Below are positions 8,232 through 16,381 of a DNA stretch of 64,000 bases, piece by piece; positions within the stretch are counted from its first letter, which is position 1; each line of letters opens with the position of its first letter. Source of the stretch: Microbacterium sp. YJN-G (GTDB taxonomy: Bacteria; Actinomycetota; Actinomycetes; Actinomycetales; Microbacteriaceae); NCBI RefSeq assembly GCF_015040615.1, contig NZ_CP060402.1:2790001-2854000 (forward strand), in the 5' to 3' direction. Under the pieces are notes generated by a model. It searched no databases, was not told the DNA's origin, and saw only the letters and a program-made list of their open reading frames with translations. A program made the translations under genes and the position numbers.

Positions 8232-9665
8232 GTGACCAGCACCGCACGCGCCCAGAAGGCGCCCGACACCCGAGGACCGGTCCGCAAGCTGCTGACCTCG
8301 TTCGGGTTCCAGATCCTCGCGTCCCTCGTCCTCGGCATCGCCGTCGGGCTCATCGCCGTCTCGATCGGATCGAGCGCCACGAACCCGACCGTCCTGTCGG
8401 ACACGCTCGACCGCATCGGCAGCTCGTACGTCATGCTGCTGCGCGCCGCAGTCGTGCCGCTGATCTTCACGGCGATCGTCGCGAGCATCTCGAACCTGCG
8501 CCGCGTGCAGAACGCCGCCCGCCTGGCCGGTCAGACCCTGCTGTGGTTCGCGATCACGGCCTTCATCGCGGTGTCCATCGGCATCCTGCTCGGCCTCGTC
8601 ATCCAGCCCGGTTCGAAGGCCGGCACAGACCTCGAGACCGGCGCGCCGTACACGGTCGGCACCTGGTGGAACTTCCTGCTGGGCCTGATCCCGCAGAACT
8701 TCCTCGGCCTCACGGTCAACAGCTCCTTCGACGCCGACGCGCAGATCGTCACGTCCGGTGTCGGGTTCAACATCCTGCAGGTGATCGTCGTCGCCGCAGT
8801 CGTCGGCATCGCCGCGCTCAAGGCGGGCAAGAAGGCCGAGCCGTTCCTGGCCTTCACCGAGTCGCTGCTCAAGGTCATCCAGCGCGTGCTGTGGTGGATC
8901 ATCCGCATCGCCCCGATCGGCACCTTCGGCCTGATCGGTGCCGCCGTCGTCAAGTACGGCTGGGACAAGCTGACCTCGCTCGCCTGGTTCGCCGGCGCGA
9001 TCTACATCGGCCTCGCACTCGTGCTGTTCGTGGTCTACCCGATCCTCGTGCGCTCGCACGGCCTGTCGGTCAAGCAGTACTTCTCCGGCGCCTGGCCGGC
9101 GATCCAGCTCGCCTTCGTCAGCCGCTCGTCGATCGGCACCCTGCCGCTCACCGAGCGTGTCACCGAGCGCAACCTCGGCGTGCCCGGCAGCTACGCCTCG
9201 TTCGCCGTGCCGCTCGGCGCGACCACCAAGATGGACGGCTGCGCCGCCATCTACCCGGCCATCGCCGCGATCTTCGTCGCCCAGTTCTTCGACATCCAGC
9301 TGAGCTTCGTGCAGTACCTGCTCATCGTCATCGTCTCGGTCGTCGGCTCGGCCGCCACCGCCGGCACCACCGGCGCGATCGTCATGCTGACCCTGACCCT
9401 GTCGACCCTGGGCCTGCCGCTGGAGGGCGTCGGGCTGCTGCTCGCCATCGACCCGATCCTCGACATGGGCCGCACCGCGGTCAACGTCGCCGGTCAGGCG
9501 CTGGTGCCCACGATCGTCGCCAAGCGCGAGGGCATCCTCGACGAGGACCTCTACAACGCGCCCCGCAACGGACTCCCCTTCGCCGAGGACCTCGACGAGT
9601 CGGATGCCGCAGACCCGGATGCCGCAGCGCCGGATGCCGCGAAGGAGCCGGCCGGCTCACGCTGA
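8232..9665 (+). CDS. Dicarboxylate/amino acid:cation symporter (DAACS family)
   Basis: A 477-residue membrane protein of the glutamate/C4-dicarboxylate symporter family (GltP/DctA type), which imports acidic amino acids or dicarboxylates with Na+ or H+. The conserved hairpin and substrate-site segments are present: the serine-rich SRSSIGTLPLTE (about 297-308), GATTKMDGCAAIYPA (about 328-343), SAATAGTTGA, and DPILDMGRTAVNVAGQAL (about 407-424). About eight hydrophobic segments precede an acidic/alanine-rich cytoplasmic tail (DAADPDAAAPDAA). The start is GTG at 8232. A hairpin follows at 9683, so it is probably a single-gene unit. Substrate cannot be told from sequence alone. Confidence 0.92.
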   Translation: MTSTARAQKAPDTRGPVRKLLTSFGFQILASLVLGIAVGLIAVSIGSSATNPTVLSDTLDRIGSSYVMLLRAAVVPLIFTAIVASISNLRRVQNAARLAGQTLLWFAITAFIAVSIGILLGLVIQPGSKAGTDLETGAPYTVGTWWNFLLGLIPQNFLGLTVNSSFDADAQIVTSGVGFNILQVIVVAAVVGIAALKAGKKAEPFLAFTESLLKVIQRVLWWIIRIAPIGTFGLIGAAVVKYGWDKLTSLAWFAGAIYIGLALVLFVVYPILVRSHGLSVKQYFSGAWPAIQLAFVSRSSIGTLPLTERVTERNLGVPGSYASFAVPLGATTKMDGCAAIYPAIAAIFVAQFFDIQLSFVQYLLIVIVSVVGSAATAGTTGAIVMLTLTLSTLGLPLEGVGLLLAIDPILDMGRTAVNVAGQALVPTIVAKREGILDEDLYNAPRNGLPFAEDLDESDAADPDAAAPDAAKEPAGSR

Positions 9666-9682
9666 CCGCATCCTCTCCGCAA

Positions 9683-9717
9683 CGAGCGCCTCGCCCCTCC
9701 CCGGGGCGGGGCGCTCG
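9683..9717. terminator. GC-rich hairpin after the symporter gene
   Basis: The arms cgagcgcctcgcccc and ggggcggggcgctcg pair at all but one position around a tiny loop, 18 bp past the symporter stop. There is no clear T tract, as is common in high-G+C actinobacteria. It may also serve the convergent MerR gene. Confidence 0.7.
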
Positions 9718-9732
9718 TCGCATGACGGACGG

Positions 9733-10023
9733 TCACTCCTCGCCGTGCTGCTCCGCGAGCTCGCGCCGCAGGTCGCCGTTCTCGTCCTCCAGGTCGAGCA
9801 CGCGCCCGATGCCCGCGAGGTTCACCCCAGCATCCCGGAGTTCACCGACGCGGCGCAGGCGATCGATGTCATCCTCGCTGTACCGTCGCGTGCCGCCGTC
9901 GCTTCGGAACGGGGTGAGAAGTCCACGGCGCTCGTACAGGCGCAGCGTCGCCTCCGGAAGGTCGACGAGCGCCGCCGCGACGGCGATGCCGTACAGCGGG
10001 GTCGCGGGATCGCGCTCGGCCAT
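9733..10023 (-). CDS. MerR-family regulator (HspR-like)
   Basis: A 96-residue one-domain MerR protein. Residues about 8-75 carry LYGIAVAAALVDLPEATLRLYERRGLL and GTRRYSEDDIDRL, the winged helix that binds DNA. A short coiled segment ending in LDLEDENGDLRRELAEQ would dimerise it. There are no cysteines for metal sensing. It is divergent from an Hsp20 gene, as HspR-type heat-shock repressors often are, so it probably represses that gene. I chose the ATG at 10023 because GGAAGGA precedes it; an ATG at 10053 in the same frame lacks one. Confidence 0.82.
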   Translation of the reverse strand: MAERDPATPLYGIAVAAALVDLPEATLRLYERRGLLTPFRSDGGTRRYSEDDIDRLRRVGELRDAGVNLAGIGRVLDLEDENGDLRRELAEQHGEE

Positions 10024-10073
10024 TCGCTTCCTTCCGGGGGTTGAGATCTCCACGTGATGGAGTTATAAATATA

Positions 10074-10098
10074 CATCCCAGGATGCAGATAATCTGCA
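10074..10098. promoter_or_regulatory. Paired palindromes between the merR and hsp20 genes
   Basis: CATCC-CA-GGATG (10074-10085) runs into TGCAGAT-A-ATCTGCA (10084-10098); both are perfect inverted repeats. An AT-rich stretch (agttataaatata) lies just left of them. They are the best candidates for the operator of the divergent MerR protein. The classical HAIR element is not present. Confidence 0.5.
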
Positions 10099-10148
10099 GG
10101 GGCAATCGAAGAGCCGCCCTTGGCGGCGCAGAGTGAAAGGAGAACACC

Positions 10149-10571
10149 ATGGCAATGACCCTCGACCCGATCAGTCAGCTCGATCGATTCGCTGCGAGCG
10201 TGCTGGACTCCGTACGCGCTCCGCGCGTGATGCCGGTCGACCTGTACCGCGACGGCGACCGCTACGTGCTGCACGCCGACATCCCGGGCGCTGACCCCGG
10301 TTCGATCGACGTCGACCTCGACGGCTCACAGCTGTCCATCAGGGCCAAGCGCACGGCAGGCAGCGGCGAGGGGCTGCAGTGGATCGCGCGCGAGCGCGGC
10401 ACGGGTCACTACTTCCGTCAGTTCACGCTCGGCGACGGGATCGATCTCGACGGCATCAGCGCGTCCTATGACAGCGGGGTGCTGTCGGTGATCATCCCGG
10501 TCAGCGAGCGCGCCAAGCCGCGTCGCATCACGGTGGAGTCCACGGGCGGCCGCGAGGCCATCGACGCCTGA
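10149..10571 (+). CDS. Hsp20 / alpha-crystallin family small heat shock protein
   Basis: A 140-residue small heat shock protein, an ATP-independent holdase that keeps unfolding proteins soluble. The alpha-crystallin domain spans about residues 33-130 (MPVDLYRDGDRYVLHADIPG, then YFRQFTLGDGIDLDGISASY). It includes the conserved A-x-x-x-G-V-L as ASYDSGVLSVIIP. The C-terminal I-x-I/V type motif is weak (RRITVES). A strong AAAGGAG site lies before the ATG. It is divergent from the MerR gene that probably controls it and is followed by a hairpin terminator. Confidence 0.92.
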   Translation: MAMTLDPISQLDRFAASVLDSVRAPRVMPVDLYRDGDRYVLHADIPGADPGSIDVDLDGSQLSIRAKRTAGSGEGLQWIARERGTGHYFRQFTLGDGIDLDGISASYDSGVLSVIIPVSERAKPRRITVESTGGREAIDA

Positions 10572-10577
10572 TCCCGC

Positions 10578-10605
10578 GGGGAGCGTCCCTCCCGGGGCGC
10601 TCCCC
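10578..10605. terminator. Hairpin terminator after hsp20
   Basis: ggggagcgtccc and ggggcgctcccc pair at 11 of 12 positions around a short loop, a few bases past the hsp20 stop. It separates hsp20 from the DUF2795 gene. Confidence 0.7.
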
Positions 10606-10632
10606 TCATCCGATCCCCGCGAAGGAGCAGAC

Positions 10633-10842
10633 ATGTCACTGTCATTCCCCCTGGAGCACTTCCTCGCCGAGATGGAGTACCCGGCGACGAAGGACGACCT
10701 GCTGCGCGAAGCGGCGCGCGATGGCCTCGACGCCGACGATCGGCGCCTGCTCGAGACACTCGACGACCACGGCTACAGCGCCCGCTGGGAGGTGCTCAGC
10801 GAACTGCGCACCGCCACCGCCCGCGAGCTCACCACCATCTGA
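10633..10842 (+). CDS. DUF2795 domain protein
   Basis: A 69-residue protein with the DUF2795 pattern: an initial helix (LEHFLAEMEYPATKDDLLREA), a middle segment rich in acid (GLDADDRRLLETLDD) and a final YSARWEVLSEL. Members are small actinobacterial proteins of unknown function, often near stress genes. A GAAGGAG site lies eight bases before the ATG. It is downstream of hsp20 beyond a hairpin, so read-through under heat stress is possible. Confidence 0.75.
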   Translation: MSLSFPLEHFLAEMEYPATKDDLLREAARDGLDADDRRLLETLDDHGYSARWEVLSELRTATARELTTI

Positions 10843-10882
10843 GCGCCCGCCACCCGCCCCCTCGCCGAGCAGATAGGACCGG

Positions 10883-10949
10883 CGAGACTTGCGTTCCAGC
10901 ACGAGACTGCACGCAGGAAGCCAAGTCTGGTGCTGGAACGCAAGTCTCG
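10883..10949. repeat. Long inverted repeat, family A copy 1
   Basis: Arms of 26 bp (10883-10908 and 10924-10949) pair at 25 positions around a 15-base loop. The left arm begins cgagacttgcgttccagcac. A relative with compensating changes lies at 62817-62881. It sits at the end of the convergent DUF2795 and phosphoribosyltransferase genes, so it could act as a two-way terminator, but it lacks T tracts and its arms are much longer than other terminators here. Confidence 0.85.
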
Positions 10950-10960
10950 AGGGAACGGGG

Positions 10961-11614
10961 TCAAGCCGATGCGGCGGCGAGCAGCCGCACGACCTCGGCA
11001 TCCTCGGTCTGGTGGAAGTCGACGTAGTGCATGCCGACGGCCATGAACCCGGCCGGGGCGAGCAGGCAGATCACCTCGTCCGCCTCGGCCAGGTCGTCCA
11101 GCACGTCGGGTGCCGCCACCGGGACGGCCACCACGACCCGCGCGGCTCCGCGCGCCGCGGCGATCGCGCACGCAGCACGCACGGTCGCACCGGTCGCGAT
11201 GCCGTCGTCCACGATGATCGCGGTGCGTCCCTCCAGCGGCACGGCCGAGCGGCCGCGGCGGAACAGCTCCGCCCGTTTCGCCACCTCCGCGCGCTTGCGG
11301 TCTTCGGCGGCAGCGAGCGCCTGCGCCGAGATGCCGACGATCCGGATGACATGGTCGTTGCGGACCACGGCATCCGACTCCCCCACCGCGCCCATCGCGA
11401 CCTCCTCCTGACCGGGCGCCCCGACCTTGCGGACGATCAGCACGTCCAGCGGCGCCGCCAGCTCGCGCGCGACCTCGGCTGCCACGGGCACACCTCCGCG
11501 CGGCAGCCCGAGCACGACCGGGTCGGCGAAGGCATCCGGCGCCTCGGCGACGCGTTCGGCGAGCCGGCGGGCGAGCCGCCGGCCGGCATCCACTCGATCT
11601 GCGAACCTGCTCAT
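10961..11614 (-). CDS. Phosphoribosyltransferase domain protein
   Basis: A 217-residue soluble protein with the type I phosphoribosyltransferase fold. The PRPP-binding loop is clear: AIIVDDGIATGATVRAA at about residues 133-149. The flanking GLPRGGVPVAAEVARELAAP (about 38) and IVRKVGAPGQEEVAMGAVGE (about 60) match the stand-alone PRTase group often annotated as predicted phosphoribosyltransferases, not a named salvage enzyme. Substrate is unknown. It appears monocistronic, with a long inverted repeat just beyond its stop. Confidence 0.87.
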   Translation of the reverse strand: MSRFADRVDAGRRLARRLAERVAEAPDAFADPVVLGLPRGGVPVAAEVARELAAPLDVLIVRKVGAPGQEEVAMGAVGESDAVVRNDHVIRIVGISAQALAAAEDRKRAEVAKRAELFRRGRSAVPLEGRTAIIVDDGIATGATVRAACAIAAARGAARVVVAVPVAAPDVLDDLAEADEVICLLAPAGFMAVGMHYVDFHQTEDAEVVRLLAAASA

Positions 11615-11702
11615 CCTCCCGGCCTACGCCGCCGGATGCCGCCGGTCAAGCCCCTCACACGCAGTACAGAGCCCGCCGGCAGAAGCCCCAGAACAGGCGA
11701 AC

Positions 11703-11730
11703 GCCCGCGGTGCCCTCCAGCACCGCGGGC
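11703..11730. terminator. Perfect hairpin terminator after the sugar permease gene
   Basis: gcccgcggtg and caccgcgggc are perfect 10-bp arms around the loop ccctccag. It lies 12 bp past the permease stop on the minus strand, so it should end the xylose-type transporter operon. Confidence 0.8.
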
Positions 11731-11741
11731 GAACGCCATCG

Positions 11742-13004
11742 TCAGGATTGGCCGTGCTGGGCTCTCGACCTCCGCGACAGCGAATCGATGATCACCGCGA
11801 GCAGCAGCACGCCTCCGGTGACCATGAACCGCACCGACGAGTCCAGGCTCAGCAGCGTGAGGCCGTTGTCGATCGACTGGATCACGAAGATGCCGAGCAT
11901 CGCCGACCACGCCGAGCCGCGTCCGCCGAACAGGCTCGTGCCGCCGATGACGGCCGCGGCGATCGCGACGAGGTTCGTGGTGCCGCCACCGCTCGAGATG
12001 CTCGCGGCCGTCAGGCGCGCCGCGGCCATCAGGCCGCCGAGCGAGGCGAGCACGGTGCCGACCATGAGCGCGGAGATGTAGATCGCCCGCACGTTGATGC
12101 CGGCGCGGCGCGCGGCCTCTTCGTTGCCGCCGACCGCGTAGATCCAGCGTCCCCAGCGGGTGCGGGTGAGCACGGATGCCATCACGGCGACGAGCACCAC
12201 GAACACGAGGAACATCACGCCGACACCGCGGTTGGTGGCGAGGTACGTGATCGCGGCGGCCGCAGCGAGCGCGATGACCACGGCCTTGACGATGATCAGC
12301 GAGACCGGGCCGGTCGACAGGCCGGACTGCGCGCGGCGGCGGGCCCGGCTCAGGTCGCTGAGCACGATGCCGATCACGGCGAGCCCTGCGATCAGGTAGG
12401 CCAGCCACGGCGGCAGGAACCACGAGGTCGCGAACTGCACCAGCCACGACGAGTAGGGCAGGTTGATCGTGCCGGTGGGGCCGAGGATCCACAGCTGCAG
12501 GCCGAGGAAGCCGAGCAGTCCCGCGAGGGTGACAACGAACGTCGGCACCCCGAACCGCGTGAACAGGAACCCGTACAGGAAGCCGATCGCCGCACCCACG
12601 ACCAGGGCGAGCAGGATCGCCGTCCAGATCGGCCAGCCCTGGTTCACGAACGTGACGCCGAGGATCGCAGATGCGAGCCCACTGAGCGAACCGATCGACA
12701 GGTCGATCTGCGCGACCAGCAGCACCACGACCACGCCGAGGGCGATGGTGCCAAGCGCCGCGCACTGCATAGTGAGGTTGACGAGGTTGTCGGCCGAGAG
12801 GAAGTTCGGGTTCAGCAGCTGGAAGACGATCCAGATGAGGATGAGCCCCAGGAAGATCGGCAGCGATCCGAGGTCGCCGGTGCGGATGCGGGTGCCGAAC
12901 GCCGAGACGGCGCCGCGGATGCCCTCGCCGCGGACGAGTCGCTCATCCTGCAGGTCGACCGCACGGGTCGTGGGCATGGAGTTGTCCTTCACGGGCTGGC
13001 TCAT
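11742..13004 (-). CDS. Sugar ABC transporter permease, XylH type
   Basis: A 420-residue permease of the BPD_transp_2 family, the class used by monosaccharide importers for xylose, ribose and galactose. It has about ten hydrophobic segments starting near residue 47 (LPIFLGLILIWIVFQLL). The family signature occurs as VAQIDLSIGSLSGLASA and VPTFVVTLAGLLGFLGLQLW; the cytoplasmic EAA-like turn is around GGNEEAARRAGINVR (about 300). The ATG overlaps the stop of the ATPase gene by four bases. The length, over 400 residues with an extended middle, resembles XylH more than RbsC. Confidence 0.88.
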   Translation of the reverse strand: MSQPVKDNSMPTTRAVDLQDERLVRGEGIRGAVSAFGTRIRTGDLGSLPIFLGLILIWIVFQLLNPNFLSADNLVNLTMQCAALGTIALGVVVVLLVAQIDLSIGSLSGLASAILGVTFVNQGWPIWTAILLALVVGAAIGFLYGFLFTRFGVPTFVVTLAGLLGFLGLQLWILGPTGTINLPYSSWLVQFATSWFLPPWLAYLIAGLAVIGIVLSDLSRARRRAQSGLSTGPVSLIIVKAVVIALAAAAAITYLATNRGVGVMFLVFVVLVAVMASVLTRTRWGRWIYAVGGNEEAARRAGINVRAIYISALMVGTVLASLGGLMAAARLTAASISSGGGTTNLVAIAAAVIGGTSLFGGRGSAWSAMLGIFVIQSIDNGLTLLSLDSSVRFMVTGGVLLLAVIIDSLSRRSRAQHGQS

Positions 13005-13819
13005 CGGGAGTCCTCCTCCTCGGCGCGCGACGCGGCGCGGGTGCTGACCGGGTTGTCAGTGGCGCCGGTGATCGCGGCGACGATGTCCTCGTAGCTGACA
13101 TCCGACGTGCGGAACACGCCGTTGTTGCGTCCGAGGCGCAGCACCGCCACGCGGTCGGCCACGGCCTGCACGTCGGCCATGTTGTGGCTGATGAGGATGA
13201 CGCCCAGCCCCCGCTCGCGCAGCCGCTCGATGAGGTTGAGCACCTCGGCGGTCTGCGCCACGCCCAGTGCCGCGGTGGGCTCGTCGAGGATGACGATGCG
13301 CGGTTCACCGATCAGCGAGCGGGCGATGGCGACGGTCTGGCGCTGGCCGCCCGAGAGCGAGGCGACGGCGATCCGCACCGAGGGGATCTTCGCCGAGAGC
13401 TGGCGCAGCAGCTCCCACGCCTGCTGCTCCATGAGCTCTTCGTCCATGATGGTGCGGCCGGGCTCGCGCCCCAGGAACAGGTTCGCGACGACATCGAGGT
13501 TGTCGCACAGCGCCAGGTCCTGGAACACGGTCGCGATCCCCAGCTCGCGCGACTCGGTCGGCGAGGGGATCGACACCGGAGCGCCGGCGAAGCTGATGGT
13601 GCCGCTGTCTGCCGGGTGGACGCCGGCGAGGATCTTCACCAGGGTCGACTTGCCCGCGCCGTTGTCGCCGACAAGCGCGACGACCTCGCCGGCGTAGACG
13701 TCGAGGTCGATGTCGGTCAGCGCCCGCACGGCGCCGAAGCCCTTCGAGATTCCTCTCATCGAGAGCACGGGTTCGCGCACGGTGTCGTGCTGCTCGTCGA
13801 GATCGGATGCTAAAGCCAC
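13001..13819 (-). CDS. Sugar ABC transporter ATP-binding protein, single-domain (XylG-like)
   Basis: A 272-residue ABC ATPase with Walker A GDNGAGKST (51-59), signature LSGGQ (155-159) and Walker B IVILDEPT (175-182), followed by the H-loop ISHNM. E. coli XylG and RbsA have two such domains; this one has only one, so it should work as a homodimer on the single permease. That short form is common in actinobacterial xylose-type importers. It lies between the binding protein and permease genes, separated from the former by a strong hairpin. Confidence 0.9.
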   Translation of the reverse strand: MALASDLDEQHDTVREPVLSMRGISKGFGAVRALTDIDLDVYAGEVVALVGDNGAGKSTLVKILAGVHPADSGTISFAGAPVSIPSPTESRELGIATVFQDLALCDNLDVVANLFLGREPGRTIMDEELMEQQAWELLRQLSAKIPSVRIAVASLSGGQRQTVAIARSLIGEPRIVILDEPTAALGVAQTAEVLNLIERLRERGLGVILISHNMADVQAVADRVAVLRLGRNNGVFRTSDVSYEDIVAAITGATDNPVSTRAASRAEEEDSR

Positions 13820-13840
13820 TGCGGCTCCTTCGCTGTGTGG

Positions 13841-13874
13841 CCGTGGTGCCGGCGGCGGACCGCCGGCACCACGG
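13841..13874. terminator. Intra-operon hairpin between the binding-protein and ATPase genes
   Basis: ccgtggtgccggcgg (13841-13855) and ccgccggcaccacgg (13860-13874) form a perfect 15-bp stem with a four-base loop, 7 bp past the binding-protein stop. In sugar importers such a hairpin typically protects or partly terminates the message so the binding protein outnumbers the membrane parts. Confidence 0.75.
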
Positions 13875-13880
13875 ATGGGG

Positions 13881-14993
13881 TCACTTCAGGCCGTGTTCAG
13901 CGCACGCGTCAGCGTACGCCGCGGTGCAGATCTGGTCGATCGTGTACAGGCCGTCGGCGACGACCGTGTCCTTGATGTTGTCGACGGTGACGGCGACCGG
14001 GGTCAGCAGGAACGACGGGATGCTGGCTCCGCTGGCGGTGTCGGCCGTGGCATCCGCCTCGGGCTGCTCGCCCTCGCTCAGCGCGACGGCCAGCTCGGCG
14101 GCCTTGTACGCCTCGGGCTTGAACGCCTTGTAGACGGTCATGTACTGGTCACCCGAGAGGATGCGCTGGATGCCGGACAGCGCAGCATCCTGACCGGTGA
14201 CGGGCGGCAGCGGGTCGATGCCGCCGGCCTTGAGCGCGGCGATCGCGCCGCCTGCGGTGTCGTCGTTGGCGTCGTAGACGCCGGTGATGTCGTCACCGAA
14301 CTTCGTCACCTGACCGGCGACCCAGTCCTGCGCCTTCGGCGGCTCCCAGCCGGGGGTGTCGAACTCGGCGAGCACCGTCAGCCCGGACGCGTCGATGATG
14401 TTGTGCGCGCCCTTCTTGAACTGGGCGGCGTTCGGGTCGGTGGGCGAGCCGTTGACCATGATGATGCCGGAGTCCTCGGGCAGGCCGAGCTCCTTCATGC
14501 GGTCGACCAGCGCCTGCGCCTGCAGCTCTCCGACCTTCTCGTTGTCGAACGAGACGTAGTACGAGACGTCGGCGCTGTCGATCAGGCGGTCGTAGGAGAT
14601 GACCGGGATGCTCTTCGCCTTGGCCTGGTTGACGATCGCCGCGGCGGCCTTGCCGTCGAACGGGTCGAGCACCAGCACGTCGACGCCCTGCGTGAGCATC
14701 GACTCGGCCTGCTGCTGCTGCTTGGCCGCGTCGCCGTCGGCGTTGGCGTAGAGCACCTCGCAGTCGTCGCACAGCTCGGCGACGCGCTCTTCGAAGTAGG
14801 GCTTGTCGGCGGCGGCGTAGCGCTCGGTGACGTTGTCGGGAAGCAGCAGTCCGATGGTCGCGGCGCCGTCGTCGTCCGAGCCGGAGGGCGCGTCACCACC
14901 CGTCTGCGTGGCGTTGGAGCATGCCGTGAGCATGCTCACAGAGAGAGCGAGCGCGGTGCTGAGCACCAGAGCCCGACGAGTCGTCTTCTTCAT
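13881..14993 (-). CDS. Sugar ABC transporter substrate-binding lipoprotein, XylF-like
   Basis: A 370-residue type I periplasmic binding protein. It starts MKKTTRRALVLSTALALS and has a lipobox (MLTACS), so it is anchored outside the membrane by lipid. The mature part has the XylF-like features IGLLLPDNVTERYAAADKPY, VDVLVLDPFDGKAAAAIVNQ and TGVYDANDDTAGGAIAAL. The ATG at 14993 was chosen because GGAGG precedes it; an in-frame ATG further up would spoil the signal peptide. It is the first gene of the importer, just downstream of the ROK regulator. Xylose is the likeliest ligand but not certain. Confidence 0.88.
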   Translation of the reverse strand: MKKTTRRALVLSTALALSVSMLTACSNATQTGGDAPSGSDDDGAATIGLLLPDNVTERYAAADKPYFEERVAELCDDCEVLYANADGDAAKQQQQAESMLTQGVDVLVLDPFDGKAAAAIVNQAKAKSIPVISYDRLIDSADVSYYVSFDNEKVGELQAQALVDRMKELGLPEDSGIIMVNGSPTDPNAAQFKKGAHNIIDASGLTVLAEFDTPGWEPPKAQDWVAGQVTKFGDDITGVYDANDDTAGGAIAALKAGGIDPLPPVTGQDAALSGIQRILSGDQYMTVYKAFKPEAYKAAELAVALSEGEQPEADATADTASGASIPSFLLTPVAVTVDNIKDTVVADGLYTIDQICTAAYADACAEHGLK

Positions 14994-15054
14994 CGAATCC
15001 TCCATTGCTGTGCCGACCACCTTGGCGACCACCTGAGCATTGCAGGATTCACGC

Positions 15055-15078
15055 CTTGACGTCAAGACTTGAATTCAA
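15055..15078. promoter_or_regulatory. Twin palindromes before the XylF-like gene, probable ROK operator
   Basis: CTTGACGTCAAG (15055-15066) and TTGAATTCAA (15069-15078) are both perfect palindromes, spaced centre to centre by about 13 bp. They lie 60-85 bp before the binding-protein start and just beyond the end of the ROK regulator gene. ROK regulators of the XylR/NagC group bind AT-centred palindromes of this kind. Confidence 0.6.
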
Positions 15079-15085
15079 CGATCGG

Positions 15086-16261
15086 TCATAGGGCGGCATC
15101 CCGGACGTTCATCTCGTCGATCACCCGCACGGCGGCGCCGCGCGCCGCGGCATCCGGACCCAGCTGCCCCTGCACGACGTCGGGCACGGCGTCACCCGAG
15201 ACGAGCACCGTGTTCTCCATCGCGAGGCGGATCGGCCCGAGCAGCAGCTCCCCCGCCCTGGCCAGGTCGCCGCCGACGACGATCCGCTCGGGGTCGAAGA
15301 GGTTGCAGAGGTTGCCCGCGGCCACGCCGATGTGCCGCCCGGCGTCGGCGAGTGCGCGGATGCAGTCGGGGTCGTTGGCCATCGCCCGCACGACCACGTC
15401 GCCGATCTTCGTGATCCCGCCGGCGTCGCCGAGCCTCTCGAGGATCGCGGGGCCGCCGGCGATCGCCTCGAGGCATCCGCGGTTGCCGCACCGGCACAGC
15501 GGGCCGTCCTCGAGGATGACCGTGTGGCCCAGTTCTCCGGCGGTGCCGTTGTGGCCGCGCAGCACCCGGCCCTCGAGCACGAGCCCGGCGCCGATGCCCT
15601 CGCCGACGTCGAGGAAGATCACGTTCTGCTTGCCGCGCCCCGCGCCGAGGCGGGTCTCGGCGAGGGCCGCGAGGTTCGACGCGTTGTCGAGGAAGACGGG
15701 CTGGCGCAATCGCCGGTGCACGACGTCGACGATGTCGACGCCGGTCCACCCGCGCAGGATGCCGCGGCCGGCGACCCGGCCGGTGGCGCGGTCGATGGGC
15801 GCCGAGACGGCGACGCCGACACCGCGCAGCTCGTCGATGCCCGACTCCATGTTGGTGAGGATGTCCGAGAGCAGGAGCGACGCCCGGTCGAGCTCGTTGT
15901 CGGCGCGGTGATCACGGGCCAGCGGCATGTGGTTCTCGCCGAGCACGGTGCCGTTCACGTCGGCGACGACGACGCGCAGATGGCGGGCGGCGACGTGGAT
16001 GCCGGCGACCAGGCCGACCGCGCGGGCGAACGAGACGAGGGTGGCGCGGCGGCCGCTGCGGATGCTGGGTGTGGTGCGGAGCACCCCCGCCGTGGACAGC
16101 TCTTTGACGATGTTCGAGACGGATGCCGCAGACAGGCCGGTCACGGCCGCGAGCTCGACCTGGGTGAGGCTGCCCTGCTTCTTGATCGCAGCGACGACTC
16201 GACGCCGATTGGCTTCACGCAATGAAGCCTGAGAGCCAGGAGGACGCCGTTGTGATGCCAC
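15086..16261 (-). CDS. ROK-family transcriptional regulator (XylR/NagC type)
   Basis: A 391-residue repressor. An N-terminal winged helix occupies about residues 14-70 (REANRRRVVAAIKKQGSLTQ, AAVTGLSAASVSNIVKEL). The ROK sugar-kinase-like domain follows, with the zinc-binding group seen as GPLCRCGNRGCLEAIAG (about 250-266) and EGIGAGLVLEGRVLRG. It probably senses the sugar taken up by the importer directly downstream and controls it through the palindromes at 15055-15078. The start is GTG at 16261. It ends about 90 bp before the binding-protein start, on the same strand. Confidence 0.9.
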   Translation of the reverse strand: MASQRRPPGSQASLREANRRRVVAAIKKQGSLTQVELAAVTGLSAASVSNIVKELSTAGVLRTTPSIRSGRRATLVSFARAVGLVAGIHVAARHLRVVVADVNGTVLGENHMPLARDHRADNELDRASLLLSDILTNMESGIDELRGVGVAVSAPIDRATGRVAGRGILRGWTGVDIVDVVHRRLRQPVFLDNASNLAALAETRLGAGRGKQNVIFLDVGEGIGAGLVLEGRVLRGHNGTAGELGHTVILEDGPLCRCGNRGCLEAIAGGPAILERLGDAGGITKIGDVVVRAMANDPDCIRALADAGRHIGVAAGNLCNLFDPERIVVGGDLARAGELLLGPIRLAMENTVLVSGDAVPDVVQGQLGPDAAARGAAVRVIDEMNVRDAAL

Positions 16262-16381
16262 GACGACACCTTACCGGCGCGCGGGCGGCGAAGGCGATCA
16301 CGCCGGCGGACCGGGCTGCGTGGCGGCATCCGGAATGCCCGTGCCGGAATGCCCGTGCGCGAGGCGGCGTTGCACCCGGCG

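Noticed and set aside
13841..13874. Hairpin grouped with the dispersed long inverted repeats
   Set aside because: Its stem is perfect, short-looped, unlike any other arm sequence in the window and sits between importer genes, where an attenuator is the ordinary explanation.
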